Positions 1 through 11,070 of a stretch of 64,000 nt of DNA are shown here, piece after piece. Under the pieces are notes generated by a model. The model worked only from the letters and a program-made list of their open reading frames with translations. It searched no databases and was not told where the DNA came from. The first letter of the stretch is position 1; every line of letters begins with the position of its first letter. Made by a program: the position numbers and the translations under genes. Source of the stretch: Calcarisporiella thermophila CBS 279.70 (lineage: Eukaryota; Calcarisporiellomycota); NCBI RefSeq assembly GCF_041956535.1, contig NW_027192217.1:54196-118195 (forward strand). Reading direction: 5' to 3'.

Positions 1-80
1 GCGCCCGTGCTGCACCGAATAATTTATTTTTTTTTGCCTCAGTGGCTTGGACAGCTTTACTAAAAATCCAGGGTTAAAGA

Positions 81-151
81 GCATGGTTGGTTTAGTGGTA
101 TAATTGCCGCCTGCCACGCGGCAGACCCGGGTTCGATTCCCGGACCATGCA
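81..151 (+). tRNA. tRNA-Gly (anticodon GCC), copy 1 of 5
   Basis: The cloverleaf closes by eye. The acceptor stem GCATGGT pairs with ACCATGC, the anticodon stem GCCGC pairs with GCGGC around loop CTGCCAC (anticodon GCC, 113-115), and the T-arm is CCGGG TTCGATT CCCGG. The discriminator is A at 151 and T-rich sequence follows as a Pol III terminator. The same 71-nt sequence occurs four more times in the window. No intron and no encoded CCA. Confidence 0.96.
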
Positions 152-380
152 TTTAGTTATCTTTTTATTTTTATATAATTCTTCGAATCTAATTTGGGGA
201 AGCTTATAGAATATTGCCACACGATTCTAACAAAAGCTTCAGACATATATTCTAAATTTTAATTAAAGATACGTTTATATATTTTTAAATAATAAAATAG
301 TATATATATAAGTTGTCAATATTGTAAAATTTTTGAAATAGAATCGATTATTTTAAATAATTATGCCTTTGAAAGACCCT

Positions 381-2694
381 TCAACTCCAGACATCCTCTT
401 GATAACGCCCTCGGCTTCGCAGTTCTTTCACCCACGATTGTGCTGCCGCTTCGGAAAGGCCGCCATACTTCTGGGCGATGTCAGCAAGCGCATCCTGCAC
501 ATCATGAGCCATGTGCTTGGCATCCCCGCAAACGTAAAAATATCCACCATTTTCTCCAATAAGCCTCCAGACTTCTTCGCCATGCTCACGTAGGCGGTGT
601 TGAACGTATATCTTTTCCTTTTGCTGACGTGAAAACGCGCAGATTATTCGGCTCTTCTCGGAGAGGTCATTGAACATTGAGGGCCACTCCTCTTCATACA
701 GAAAGTCCTCTTCTTGATGCCGGCATCCATAGAATAGCAACGTGTCTCCAACCTGCTTGCCCTCGCGTGCAAGATGAGCACGCTCCTGAACAAACCCACG
801 AAAAGGTGCAACCCCTGATCCCGGCCCAACCATCACTATGGGAAGCACAGAATTACGTGGCAGTTTGAAGTTGGATCGCCGCAAATGTATAGGCACTTTC
901 AATCCCGCATCGTGGATGTATGTATCTCGTGGACCCTCCAGCCGATACTTGGGGCAAATGAAGCTTGGAGATGGCGTGAAATGTTTGTGCGCAGCAAATA
1001 AATAATTTGTTGCCACCCCATACACTGTTCGATCAACGGTGGGTTCGTAGCGGAGCACGACTGCAGTCAAATGCACTTTCTGGGGATGTACACGTGAAGA
1101 GGATGAGATGGAATAATATCGGCACTGCAACCGTGGAACACTCTCCACCACAACATCGAATGGCAATGGAAATACCCCATTGGTTCCTGCAACAAGCTCA
1201 AGGACTTCCGCGAGCGTGCGCGCAGCTGTCATCACCTCCTTATGATAAGCATCCTTGTCATTTCCAAGCGTGGAGAGTGCCGATTTCGCCTCCGGGGTTG
1301 GGGCAAACTGGACTAGTCCAGCGAGGGTTTGACGTGAGGGTCGACTGCATATTTCGAGATAGTGACGGAAAATCGTTCGGTAAGATGCTGGGACGGGAAA
1401 CGGATACGGACGACTCGACGTCGGATCCGTACTCTCCACCATGATCACACTATCCAGCTTGTCTGACAGCGCAAGCACTTTCGCCAAACGGTCAACCTCT
1501 TCCTCCGGATTCGTAGGCCAAATGGCGATATGATCGCCTGCCTCGTAATGAAGCCCAGAACCAGAAATATCCAGCTCTCCGTGTATACAAAAACGGGATG
1601 CTTTGTCGGAGAAAACATTGCGCGTTAACAAAGGTGCGATGAATGGGTTCTTGGCATCATACACCGGATTACTATACATTTGGTAGAAACAAAAGTGTCA
1701 GTAGAGCTGGAGAGAGTGTATAGAGTAAAAAATTCTTCATCCTTCCTACAACTTACGTTCCAAAGGTTAGCTTAGCTTCTACGAGTTCACCCTCAAATAA
1801 ATGCTGTTTATCTATCTCTTCTTTAGAAAGTTCTTTCACTGTATATGATGCTTGCCGTTCGCCTTCATGTTCCTCCACCCCCATGACCTCGCAAACTGCT
1901 TTCCACATATCGTCCTTCCACATCAGAAAATCTTCTTCTAAATTTCCGTCATCGTCTCCCTCTCCACGCTCGCCAATCCTCCGCGCGCCCAATTCAGTCA
2001 GCCGTTGATCGAGGACACGGCCTACCTGATTGTAATGCTCGTAAGTGCGATTACCCAGGCCAAATATCACATAACTCAGGTTCTTCAAGGGCTTTTCTCC
2101 TTCATCCCCATCTCCCTGAGAAAATAGGGGCGCCTCATTATTGACTAGCTCCCAAAAATCAACGGCATTGTCTGTCGGCTCTCCTTCGCCATAAGTTGCC
2201 ATCACGAAGAAAGCAAGGCAATTCTCAGGAAGTTGGTCTAATAAATCCATATCGTAATCCTCGAGATTCGCCACCATTGTCCTCAGACCGTAATTCTGTG
2301 CGCCTTCTTTCGCGAGTCGAGAGGCGTAATCTTCTGCCGTGCCAGTTTGAGAACCATAGAATAAAATAACATTTCTATTCATTTCTCGCATCTTGTCTAC
2401 AAAATTGCGAGATACTTTTACGGGAGGCTGTGTGGCAGAGATCGCAGGTTTCCAGGCAGTGGGAGTTTCAGATTTAGGAACAGAGTCTTCAGCATTGCCG
2501 CCTAGACCTATGAGGTTAAGAATAGGGCGTCGTAGGAAATACACAGCTGTACAGACGCCGACTGTCCCCGCAATGAACACGTCCACGACATCAATTCCAT
2601 CTTGCAATAATGCTGACAACAAATGTCAAATTCCATACTGTTGGATTGGAGTGGAGAAGTCGGCATTCCGTGACTTACCAGCATCAAACGACAT
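381..2694 (-). CDS. NCP1: NADPH-cytochrome P450 reductase
   Basis: This diflavin enzyme passes electrons from NADPH through FAD and FMN to microsomal P450s (ergosterol synthesis, detoxification). Three exons: 2679-2694, 1757-2612 and 381-1671, with GTAAGT donors, giving 720 aa, close to the family size. An N-terminal membrane anchor lies at about residues 13-30. The FMN domain shows GSQTGTAEDYA, YGEGEPTDNA and FGLGNRTYEHYN. The FAD motif is RYYSISSSS, and the NADPH motifs are GPGSGVAPFRGF and YVCGDAKHMAHDV. The protein ends in the typical DVWS with the stacking Trp. The first exon is only 16 nt (MSFDA plus one base). It was chosen because the second exon opens with a good acceptor and the join keeps the anchor in frame. 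The NCP1/cprA identity is firm. Confidence 0.95.
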
Positions 2695-3198
2695 TAGAAG
2701 GCTATTTAGAGCTGGAGTGAAGCAGTATCAGCAATGAAGGCGAGAAGAGATGTACAAAATCGAGTGATGAATTGAAATTATAGTCTAATTCGAAGAGTTG
2801 AGGAGAATGCCAAGATTACTTGGAGTGCCACGATAGGAAAATTAGAGGTGGAGTTAAAACATCAATTTTATAATTTCACATGTTTTTTTGAGAGGAAATT
2901 TGTGGAGTTATTGAGTCCAAGTATGCAAAATTTCCATTTTGTTTCTTGTCATACGAAACATTCGTGTCAACTAGTGATAAGATTTCCAACCAACCTCACT
3001 AGGCTTTTGAGCTCAAACTTTTCCTGTTCTACCGCATAGCAATCGAAATATTCGTTGCAGAGCAGCTTTCTCCGCATTTATAATTTTAAGCTTGTTCAAT
3101 TACCATTCTCTGAAAATTTAATGCCAAATATATATATATAAAGAAAAACAGAAATTATGGTGATTTAAGAATTTTATATCCTCTTGGGACCGCTCCTC
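2695..3198 (-). other. Intergenic spacer, promoter side of NCP1
   Basis: AT-rich spacer between the NCP1 start and the CCT2 stop. It includes a TA repeat near 3128-3140. I see no gene; the short plus-strand open frame at 2848-3039 has no coding features. Confidence 0.5.
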
Positions 3199-5211
3199 TT
3201 AACCCCGTCGTTGACGTGGTGCGCACCGGATAATATCGTCTACTCGCAAAATCATCTCGGCGGCCTCGGATGCAGAGAGCACCACTTGGCGTTTGAGCTT
3301 GTAAGATTCTGTGATGCCAAGCTGACGCATGTCTCCAATGGTTGCACCCTGCATGTCAAGGCCGTGGGTCGAGTGGCCATCATGGTGAGCAGCCCTCAAC
3401 CTTGCTACCAGATCCGAGCTATCGTATCCAGCATTATCTGCAAGAATAGTGGGCATTTGTCTGAGAGCGCGGGCAAAGGACTCAATGGCCACGGCCTGCT
3501 TTCCGGGTGTTGCTGCGGCCAACTCGTCTACAGCACGCGACATCAGCATTTCTGAACAACCACCACCCAACACAGTTCGGGGCTCCTTGACCGTCTGTGA
3601 GAGCACACTTAATGCGTCATGTAAGGAGCGCTCGGCCTCGTCAAGGAGTTGATTGGTAGCTCCTCGCAGCACAATTGTGCAAGCTTCGCCAGCAGCGACT
3701 CCGGAGAATTTAATCAGTTTATCCTCGCCAATGATTATTTCTTCAATAAGATCGCAGTGTCCAAGTTTGACAAGCTCAGGGTGGTCAAATGTAGAAGTGA
3801 TTTCGCCACCTAGTCAGAAAAAAGAAGGGTAAGTCGAAAATGAAGCCGAAAAAAAAATTCAAACAAATTACCAGTCACCAGAGCCAAACGCTCAATACCA
3901 TCGAAATCAGCATGCTCAATTGACATGATACCTGCTTCGGCGAATAATGACTCAGGCCAGTTATAAATGAGCTGACGATTGACAAAGCAGTTGATGCCAT
4001 GGGCCTTGATTTTTTCCACCTTTTGCTTCATCTTATCCTATAAATTTATTACTGCTTTAGTTAAGCAGTTCATTTACTCTAGCCAGCAATAGAAAAATTA
4101 CCCTCTCTGCACGTTCCAATTCAGCAAGCTTGCCAGTAGTGTCAACACGTACTCGAGCACCGAAAACCTTAATCTTGTCAGTGTCCATGGCTATGTAGGC
4201 ATAAAGCGTGTCAGTTAGTTTGTAAGAAGGCTGAAGACATTAGAAATGGGAAAAGATTCGTACCGGTATTTGCCACAAGTATTTTTGCATTCTCAATACG
4301 TTTCGGACAGTTAACCCCGATCTTTTTGTCCAATATAAATCCTATCAATATGCAAAATTCATTTGTATCAAGACTCCAACACTATTTCTCGTAAAACTAG
4401 AGTGTATGTACTACCTTCATCGAGATATGAATCAATAAGTCGGCCACCAGCCTTTTTAATGATTTGGATGTGGTCTAAGTCGGTGCTTCCCTAGTTTGGG
4501 TTAAGTGTGTAAAAAAAAGGATATATCAAAGAATACTAGTGCATCTGCTTACCTTCAATCTCAGGACAGCATCCACGGCAAGTTCAGCAAAGTATTCCTT
4601 ATCTTGTGACAATACTTTTGAGCTAAGGGTGGTCTTGGCAACATTGATCAGATCTTTCCTGAACTCGTCAGAGTTTGAGCTAAAATTTAAGTGTAAGCCA
4701 TTTAGCGAGAAGATAGCGCATTTGAATGTTGTACAAATAAAATGGCATTGTAAAAATGATATTGAATCATCACTTACCTATTATCAACCGCAGCATTTTC
4801 TAATGCCTTTAAAGCTGCAATGCTTGCAGCTCTATAACCCTCCACAATGGTTTGTGGATGAATTTTCATATTGACTAGTCGCTCTGCCTCACGCAGTAAT
4901 TCTGCAGCAAGAACACACACAGATGTCGTACCATCGCCAACCTCATCATCCTGGACTTTCGAGATGTTGACCAGAACCTTTGCAGCCGGGTTATCGAGCG
5001 CAATAGATTTGAGAATCGTTGCACCATCATTTGTAACGACAATATCGCCATTGGACGCGGATTGAAGGATCTTATCCATTCCTTTTGGGCCAAGAGTGGA
5101 TTTGACGAGATCGCCCACCGCAATAGCGCCTACAAAAGAGGAGAGGCGTGCATTCTCAGCACGCTCTTGAGTAGCTTGATCCTGGAAGATTTGAACAGGC
5201 ATCAACGACAT
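3199..5211 (-). CDS. CCT2: T-complex protein 1 subunit beta (CCT2 chaperonin)
   Basis: One of eight subunits of the cytosolic CCT/TRiC ring that folds actin, tubulin and other proteins with ATP. Seven exons: 4778-5211, 4553-4679, 4415-4490, 4264-4341, 4102-4190, 3872-4037 and 3199-3809; together 526 aa, close to the 527-535 aa of known CCT2. Group II chaperonin signatures are present near the N-terminus: [22 protein letters not shown] and [13 protein letters not shown], the last with the catalytic-loop Asp. The C-terminal part has [13 protein letters not shown]. The subunit assignment to beta rests on the N-terminal [20 protein letters not shown] block and the [13 protein letters not shown] tail. 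It diverges from STN1 across a 151-bp spacer. Confidence 0.95.
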
Positions 5212-5226
5212 GATGGACTAACTCGT

Positions 5227-5342
5227 ACGCGTATTTTAGCGAAAAACTTGTACCGAACAATAAACAAAGAAATTAGTGATGATTTTTACTGCTTCTACGA
5301 GTGTTTATTCGTGGCTTAGCAAATGAATATTCGAGAACGCGA
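5227..5342. promoter_or_regulatory. Bidirectional CCT2/STN1 promoter with two MCB-like boxes
   Basis: The 151-bp spacer between the two start codons holds a perfect MluI cell-cycle box ACGCGT at 5227-5232. A second core, ACGCGA, lies at 5337-5342, 20 bp upstream of the STN1 ATG. In fungi MBF (Swi6/Mbp1-type factors) binds ACGCGN boxes to drive G1/S genes. The sites are seen directly; their function is inferred. Confidence 0.45.
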
Positions 5343-5362
5343 AATGTCAAAATAGGTCAAGT

Positions 5363-6033
5363 ATGCTTTTACAACCCCTTTATTGGGGTTTAGATCCCCT
5401 TTTCTCCACTCATGTTAAATTCACATTACTTGACATCCACAAACTTGAATATAGGGAAGATTATGGTGCGTATTTACTGCTTACAAAATTTCGATATTTG
5501 ATATATACGTTCTCTCAGTAGATATCTATTTCTTTAAAGGGCGTCCTTTACGGTTCACAGAAATAGTGGGTGTGGTTGTAGGCATTGAACGAAAAGAAAA
5601 TTTCATAATTTATATACGTAAATATACAAAATGAAAAAAGATAAATCCTTAATTTCATGGCTAACAATAGATCTATAACAGTTGACGATGCAACTGCGAC
5701 ACTTCCTTGCATCTGCTGGCATATTCCTCACCAAGAGATGAAGATGAATATAGAACTAGGTAGTTTAATACGCGTGCGGGGTAAATTAGGAATGTGGAAG
5801 GAAGAACGACAAGTGAGCACATCAAATATCCGTATGTCTGACCATGGAACTATGTTGCTCGTATTTTGGCTAAAAGAAAAATATACATAGAAGAAATCAA
5901 TGATCCGAATGAGGAAGTCTTGCACATGCTCGAGGTTCGTAGGCTGCATGAAGTATACTCTACCCCTTTTCAAATGTCAAGTTTAGTTGAGGCTAAAAAA
6001 ACTGAACTCCAAGCGAAACTTTCAGAGGAATAA
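5363..6033 (+). CDS. STN1: STN1-like telomere-capping OB-fold protein (CST complex subunit)
   Basis: Four small exons at 5363-5465, 5519-5617, 5682-5831 and 5891-6033 splice in frame to 164 aa. No exon is long enough to stand out alone. The N-terminus has YWGLDPLF, matching the LLWGLDPVF block of animal and fission-yeast Stn1. It is followed by an OB fold: FTEIVGVVVGIERKENF, DDATATLPCICW, LGSLIRVRGKLGMWKEERQV and a final helix HMLEVRRLHEVYSTPF. Stn1 with Ten1 (and Ctc1 or Cdc13) binds single-stranded telomeric DNA and controls fill-in by polymerase alpha-primase. The protein stops shortly after the OB fold, so the winged-helix domains seen in larger Stn1 proteins are absent or lie in exons I did not find. 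It converges on eIF4A-III. The family call is fairly sure; the last exon end is less so. Confidence 0.82.
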
Positions 6034-6249
6034 GAAGGATATACAACGAGCTCAGGAAAAGGAGGCTATTTCTTTGTGTAATTATAGCCACTCTGCGCAA
6101 TTATGCATGTATATAGTAGGGTCTCGGTTTATTCAAACATCTTCAAAATCACAGAGGAAAAAAAAGGAGAAAAATAAAAGAGAAATATTAAACAAACACT
6201 AATAGGAAATAAGATTTGTGATGCATAGATTATTTTAGTGTGCTCGCAT

Positions 6250-7715
6250 TTAGATCAAATCGGTCACTATAGTCAAAAAACAAAAGGGAAGTGATTAGAA
6301 AGATTTAGGGTGAACAGACACCAAACAAATAGATATCAAATTACCATTCATTGGCATTTCATCGATTTGCGTTGAGTAATACTGCTCAATGTCGCGCAGG
6401 ATTTTTAGGTCTTCGTTCGTGGTGAAGTTGATAGCGACACCCTTTCTTCCGAATCGCCCAGAACGGCCAATACGATGGATATAGAGCTCACGATTTAGAG
6501 GCAAATCATAGTTTATCACAAGAGATACTTGTTGCACGTCAATTCCACGTGCCCACACGTCTGTCGTTATTAGCACACGGCTGGCTCCTTGGCGGAATTC
6601 CAGCATAATTGCATCGCGCTCCTTTTGAGGCATATCGCCGTGCATCGAGGATACGGTGAAATTTGCCTCTCGCATTTTCTCCGTTAGCCAATCAACCTAA
6701 AAAAGAAACCCAATTTAGTGAGAGAGGTCAAGAGATAATGAACAGGAGCTGAAGACTTACCTTGCGACGAGTATTACAGAAAATCACAGCCTGCGTGATA
6801 GTAAGTGTATCGTAAAGATCACACAACGTGTCAAATTTCCACTCCTCCTTTTCCACCGCTACGAAAAATTGCTTGATACCCTCGAGGGTAATTTCATCAC
6901 GCTTGACGAGAATTCGAATCGGGTCCGTCATGAATTTTGTCGTCATCTCGAGCACATCATGAGGCAGCGTTGCGCTGACGAGAACAACTTGAGTAGCCGG
7001 TGGAAGATATCTATTGAGACATGTCAACACACTGAGTCCTCAATTTTCTAGCCCTTGAGTACTTACCGGTAGATATCATAAATCGCCTCTTTAAAGCCTT
7101 TGTTCAAAAGCTCATCCGCTTCGTCTAGGACTAGCATCTTAATATTTCGTGTTCGCAAATTCCGCCTCTTAATCATATCAAACACTCGCCCAGGGGTCCC
7201 TGATACAACATGTTGCCCATGGTCCAACTTTCGAATATCCTCACCAATACTAGTCCCACCAATACAAGCATGACACTGAACGTTCATATAATCACCCAAT
7301 GCAAGGACTACCGACTGGATCTGCGTTGCCAGTTCGCGCGTAGGGGAAAGAACAAGTGCCTGCGTTTCGCGCAACGCTGTGTCAATACATTGGAGGATGC
7401 CAATAGAAAAGGTAGCAGTTTTTCCTGTTCCTGATTGGGCCTGCGCAATAACATCACGCCCGCGCATGATAGGGATAATGGCACGTTGCTGGATGGCCGA
7501 AGGCTTCTCAAAGTTGTAGGCGTAAATACCACGGAGCAAATCCTCTTTTAGGCCAAGTGCATCGAAAGTCGGGAAGACTTTGACCTAGAATCGAAAAGAG
7601 AAAATTAAGATTGAGCCACCCTTTCCAACTCGATCCCAGAGACAGTTAAATAACCTACATCTTCGCTTGTCTCGAATTTGAGTTTTTCGTCCTCTTTGCG
7701 GCTAAATGTGGGCAT
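6250..7715 (-). CDS. FAL1: ATP-dependent RNA helicase eIF4A-III (FAL1, DEAD-box)
   Basis: Five exons at 7659-7715, 7067-7584, 6761-7010, 6345-6696 and 6250-6266 give 397 aa. It contains the whole DEAD-box set: Q-motif region [34 protein letters not shown], and HRIGRSGR. The block [18 protein letters not shown] and the C-terminus MPMNVTDLI are characteristic of eIF4A-III rather than eIF4A. eIF4A-III is the RNA clamp of the exon-junction complex; in yeast the homologue Fal1 works in 18S rRNA maturation. Both roles are plausible in this intron-rich fungus. The last coding exon is only 17 nt. The start at 7715 gives a short N-terminus, [12 protein letters not shown]. Confidence 0.94.
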
Positions 7716-7866
7716 GATCGCAAGATTCTCTTCTAATTCCTTTTGATCGACAACGATCTTTTTCAATAAGAAATTTGACAACAATCAGAGAGTTTTGATT
7801 ATTTGTGACGTCAAAAATAATGACGTAACTTTGTGCACAGAGGTAGATATATTATTATCTTTATTA

Positions 7867-8310
7867 CTATAGGGTGCTCCTTTGGTACTGCTCGGCCTTC
7901 CGCCTCTCCTCTTCAGGTCTCTCACCAAGCACTGTATCATATTGTGGTCTCCATCCACCCTTCCGCTCGTCTCCAGCAGCGACTCCTCCTCCAAAATGGG
8001 ATGTGCCTCGCAGACCCAGCGGTATTAAACTTCGCCCGCCTGCTGGTATAATTCGGGCTCCAAACCAGCCAAAACTAAACATAATTTCATTCGCGAATAT
8101 TTCCCCAAGTCCCAACATGACTCCATTGAGGAACGGAAGGAAAAAATTAATCCCAACAGCACGTAGTACACGAAGTAGGCTAGGATGACGGTAGAATGGA
8201 ACGATCTGTTGAGATTCTTGTTGGGATGTAGGAATTGATGTTGCTTCTATTTCAGTAGGATCTGAAGTTAACTCATCGCTTGCGAGGACTGGAATATTTT
8301 CTTCAGACAT
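7867..8310 (-). CDS. MIM1: Mitochondrial import protein 1 (Mim1)
   Basis: A 147-aa single-exon protein. The core, LRAVGINFFLPFLNGVMLGL followed by GEIFANEIMFSFGW, is the single membrane segment of Mim1 with its GxxxG-like glycine spacing. Mim1 with Mim2 forms the outer-membrane MIM complex that inserts single-span and multi-span outer-membrane proteins and helps assemble the TOM complex. Mim1 is known only from fungi, so this gene fixes the kingdom. The N-terminal 50 residues are polar and acidic (cytosolic). The tail after the membrane segment is long and Arg/Gly-rich. I start at the ATG at 8310; the frame is open a little further upstream but only from a TTG. Confidence 0.86.
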   Translation of the reverse strand: MSEENIPVLASDELTSDPTEIEATSIPTSQQESQQIVPFYRHPSLLRVLRAVGINFFLPFLNGVMLGLGEIFANEIMFSFGWFGARIIPAGGRSLIPLGLRGTSHFGGGVAAGDERKGGWRPQYDTVLGERPEEERRKAEQYQRSTL

Positions 8311-8611
8311 TCTGATAAATCTAACTTGAGACTTTATCAATCAAGGATATGTTCAAAAATAATATAAGACCTGGCGCGAGATACAAAATTAAGTGACTGT
8401 GATTAAAATGCAGGATTTAAAAAAAAAAAAGAAATATAGAGCCAGTTCAAGTAAAAAATTATAGTATATCAATGTGCTGGAGCCATTTCGTCTCCGCTAA
8501 TTCTTAAAGCACCAAGAGTATTTGATTATCATTGAATAATCTATACATTACGGAGATAAAAGCTATTAAAATATGAATAGTTTTCGCTTTAGATTTCCAT
8601 CGTGAATATGA

Positions 8612-8911
8612 TTGAGTTATCCGTTTAGGCGATTTCCTTTACCGTATTGTCGCGTAAAAGAGATGGGATTTAAAGCAGAGGTTTTAGTAAAAGGATTTAT
8701 ACTAAAATTCATATTATACAGAGCTTATGTACGATTATATAAAACTCTCGTTAGAAGAAAAGTATATGCCAATACAGCCTTCTCGATGATTATTTTAGCA
8801 GTTGGGTTAGCTCTATATTCGGTTTTACCCATTTTTATTTTGAATATTTCTTCTTTTTTCTTTTATTCCTGTATCCATTACCCCTCTGATTGCAATAAGT
8901 ATATCGGATAG
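8612..8911 (+). CDS. Hypothetical small membrane protein (doubtful)
   Basis: A 99-codon open frame in AT-rich DNA. An ATG at 8661 starts a basic amphipathic stretch, followed by one clear hydrophobic segment (FSMIILAVGLALYSVLPIFI) and a Phe-rich tail. I do not recognise a family. It sits just upstream of a retroelement relic, has no obvious splice signals, and the tail looks non-coding. It may be a real small membrane protein starting at 8661, or chance. Confidence 0.2.
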   Translation: MSYPFRRFPLPYCRVKEMGFKAEVLVKGFILKFILYRAYVRLYKTLVRRKVYANTAFSMIILAVGLALYSVLPIFILNISSFFFYSCIHYPSDCNKYIG

Positions 8912-8924
8912 AAAGATACACTTG

Positions 8925-9291
8925 ATTGCAATTGTCGTTTTATATATGTTCCAGACCGTGATTTCGTGTAGGATTGTAGAGTCTTGCCGGTCTTTGCCTG
9001 TCGTTTCCTCGTAGTATCCGAGGGGCTGTTCGTATCTCCGAATGCATGCTCAAGCCTTATCTAGAAACTTCTTATGGAGTCTATTGAGCCGATTCTAAAG
9101 TTCCCCAATTCTCGCACATCCAAAGAAAGCGTGTTATATGGTCTCTACCATTTCTTGCTGACATCTCCTGCAGTTAGGGCTTGATTAACCAATATGCTGG
9201 ACAAATTTTTCGTCGCGGACGAACGGAAAACAAAATGCTTTCATTTTCAGCGTGGCTTGGGAGTTGAGTTCTCTTATCATAAGAACTTCTA
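8925..9291 (-). pseudogene. Relic of a non-LTR retrotransposon (zf-RVT end of a reverse transcriptase ORF)
   Basis: Read on the minus strand in one frame this gives LNSQATLKMKAFCFPFVRDE, then NCRRCQQEMVETI, a stop, then HAFFGC. The pattern C-x2-C-x8-H-x4-C with ET(I/L)-H is the zinc-binding module found at the C-terminus of LINE reverse transcriptases. Further on, in another frame, comes a Trp-containing stretch (HEITVWNIYKTTI) like the end of such ORFs. At least two stops and a frameshift show it is dead. It starts 1-2 bases from the 5' end of the tRNA-Gly at 9292, in the opposite orientation. Confidence 0.6.
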
Positions 9292-9362
9292 GCATGGTTG
9301 GTTTAGTGGTATAATTGCCGCCTGCCACGCGGCAGACCCGGGTTCGATTCCCGGACCATGCA
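9292..9362 (+). tRNA. tRNA-Gly (anticodon GCC), copy 2 of 5
   Basis: Identical to the copy at 81-151 over all 71 nt including the discriminator A. It is followed by TTTTC, a usable Pol III stop. Its 5' edge abuts the retroelement relic. Confidence 0.96.
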
Positions 9363-10016
9363 TTTTCAAAAATTTTTTAATCTACTTGTTCGAAATGACT
9401 TTCGAACTTATGCTGGGGGGAAGTGTCCACGTTCCTAGGGTCTTTTCTGAATTTGGGTATTACCGTAACATGAGTTTTTCAGATTTAGATATAGTCGCAG
9501 GTCATGTGAGATAGAGGTAAATCAAAAATAGCCACTCCTCCGCGTATCTACGCTGGGCTAATATTTCCTCTATCTATACACATATAGGTGTAGGCTATCA
9601 CGTCTGAATACCAAGCTAAAAGATACGCTTAGCCACCACAAGAAAAGATATTGGAAAATCTCTGCTAGATTAAAAAAATTCTCTCACAGCTCAATTTATG
9701 AAAAACGGCTCATTGTTTTGCTACAAGTTTTCCCCGTGAAAATAGTTTGAACAAAGACTTTCAATGTTCCCGAATAAATGAAGGTTCGATCTAACGGGAG
9801 GTCTAAGTTGAGCGGTCTCAGATAGTCACGTCTATTTTCATTAATGACCGTTGAATTGAAACTCTGCAGGTTTTAGGGTCTCCCTCAGAATAGAAATATA
9901 AATATTCCAAGATACAAGAAATTATTTTCTTCGTGTAACCGTTCGATATTGTACCTTGTTATTCTCATAATTATATCCCCAACCTGATTCCATCGAACAC
10001 ATTAACGACTGTAAAA
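9363..10016 (+). other. Intergenic, promoter side of SCS7
   Basis: AT-rich spacer of about 650 bp with no supported gene on either strand. Confidence 0.5.
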
Positions 10017-11070
10017 ATGAAACTGACGCTCTACTCACCCAAGCAGATCGCTGAACATAACACACACAAGTCCTGCTGGGTGATCTATCGAGACAAGGTG
10101 TATGACCTGACCTCATTTGTAACTGATCACCCTGGCGGCACAGAGCTCATCCTCGCACGGGCGGGCGAGGATGTCACGACAGTAATGTCGGACCCGTTGG
10201 AACATGAACACAGCGATGCTGCCTATTCTATTCTTGAGGAATTTTGCATTGGTCAGCTTGCAGTAGCGCATGATTCTGGCGCAAAGACCGAAAATGAAAA
10301 GCAGAACGATGTGAAGTTTCTGGATCTGAATCAGCCCCTCTTCCCACAGATGTGCCGTGCCCGCTTTACCAAAGAGTTTTATATGCAACAAGTACACATC
10401 CCACGGCATCTCTCGCAGCCTGCACGCATTTTTCGCAACCCATATCTTGAGCTCTTGACAATGACACCCTGGTGGGTGATCCCGATAATTTGGACACCCG
10501 TCGTTGCATACTTCTATTCGAGCGCGGTCGAGCTTGCCGGTGTCGGGGCAATATTCATATGGGTCGCGGGTCTCGCCCTGTGGACCGTCATCGAGTATTT
10601 CATGCATCGCTTCCTGTTCCACGTCGATGAGCTCCTCCCCGATAACCAATTGGCGTTCATCCTCCACTTTTTCTTACACGGGATACACCACTACATCCCA
10701 ATGGATAGGTAAGCAGAACAGCGGACACTCTTCGGCCCCCCCACTTATGTACTAAGTCCAATTTGCTTGCCCCCATAGGCTTAGGCTTGTCATGCCTCCC
10801 GTCCTCTTTCTCATGCTTGCCACGCCTTTTATCAAGTTCTTCTATGCGACACTTCCTCCAGCCTTCGCCGCTGGCATTTCATCGGGAGCCATCACGGGCT
10901 ACATATGCTACGATCTCACCCATTATTACCTGCATCACAGCACCCCCAAATTCAAGCACTTTAGAGACATGAAGAAGTACCATATCGATCATCACTATAA
11001 GCAGTCTGACTTGGGGTTTGGCGTGACCCTCAAGTTCTGGGACCTTGTGTTTGGCACCGAGTTGAAATAG
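10017..11070 (+). CDS. SCS7: Sphingolipid fatty-acid alpha-(2-)hydroxylase
   Basis: Two exons, 10017-10708 and 10779-11070, give 327 aa. The N-terminal cytochrome b5 domain (residues about 5-80) carries the haem motif HPGGTEL and a second haem His in HEHSDAAY. After a linker come membrane segments and the di-iron histidine boxes of the fatty-acid hydroxylase family: HRFLFH, HFFLHGIHH, YYLHHS and YHIDHHYKQ. The enzyme 2-hydroxylates the very-long-chain acyl group of ceramide in the ER. It is somewhat shorter than the 384-aa yeast protein, mainly at the N-terminus and in the linker. It converges on RTS1. Confidence 0.94.
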
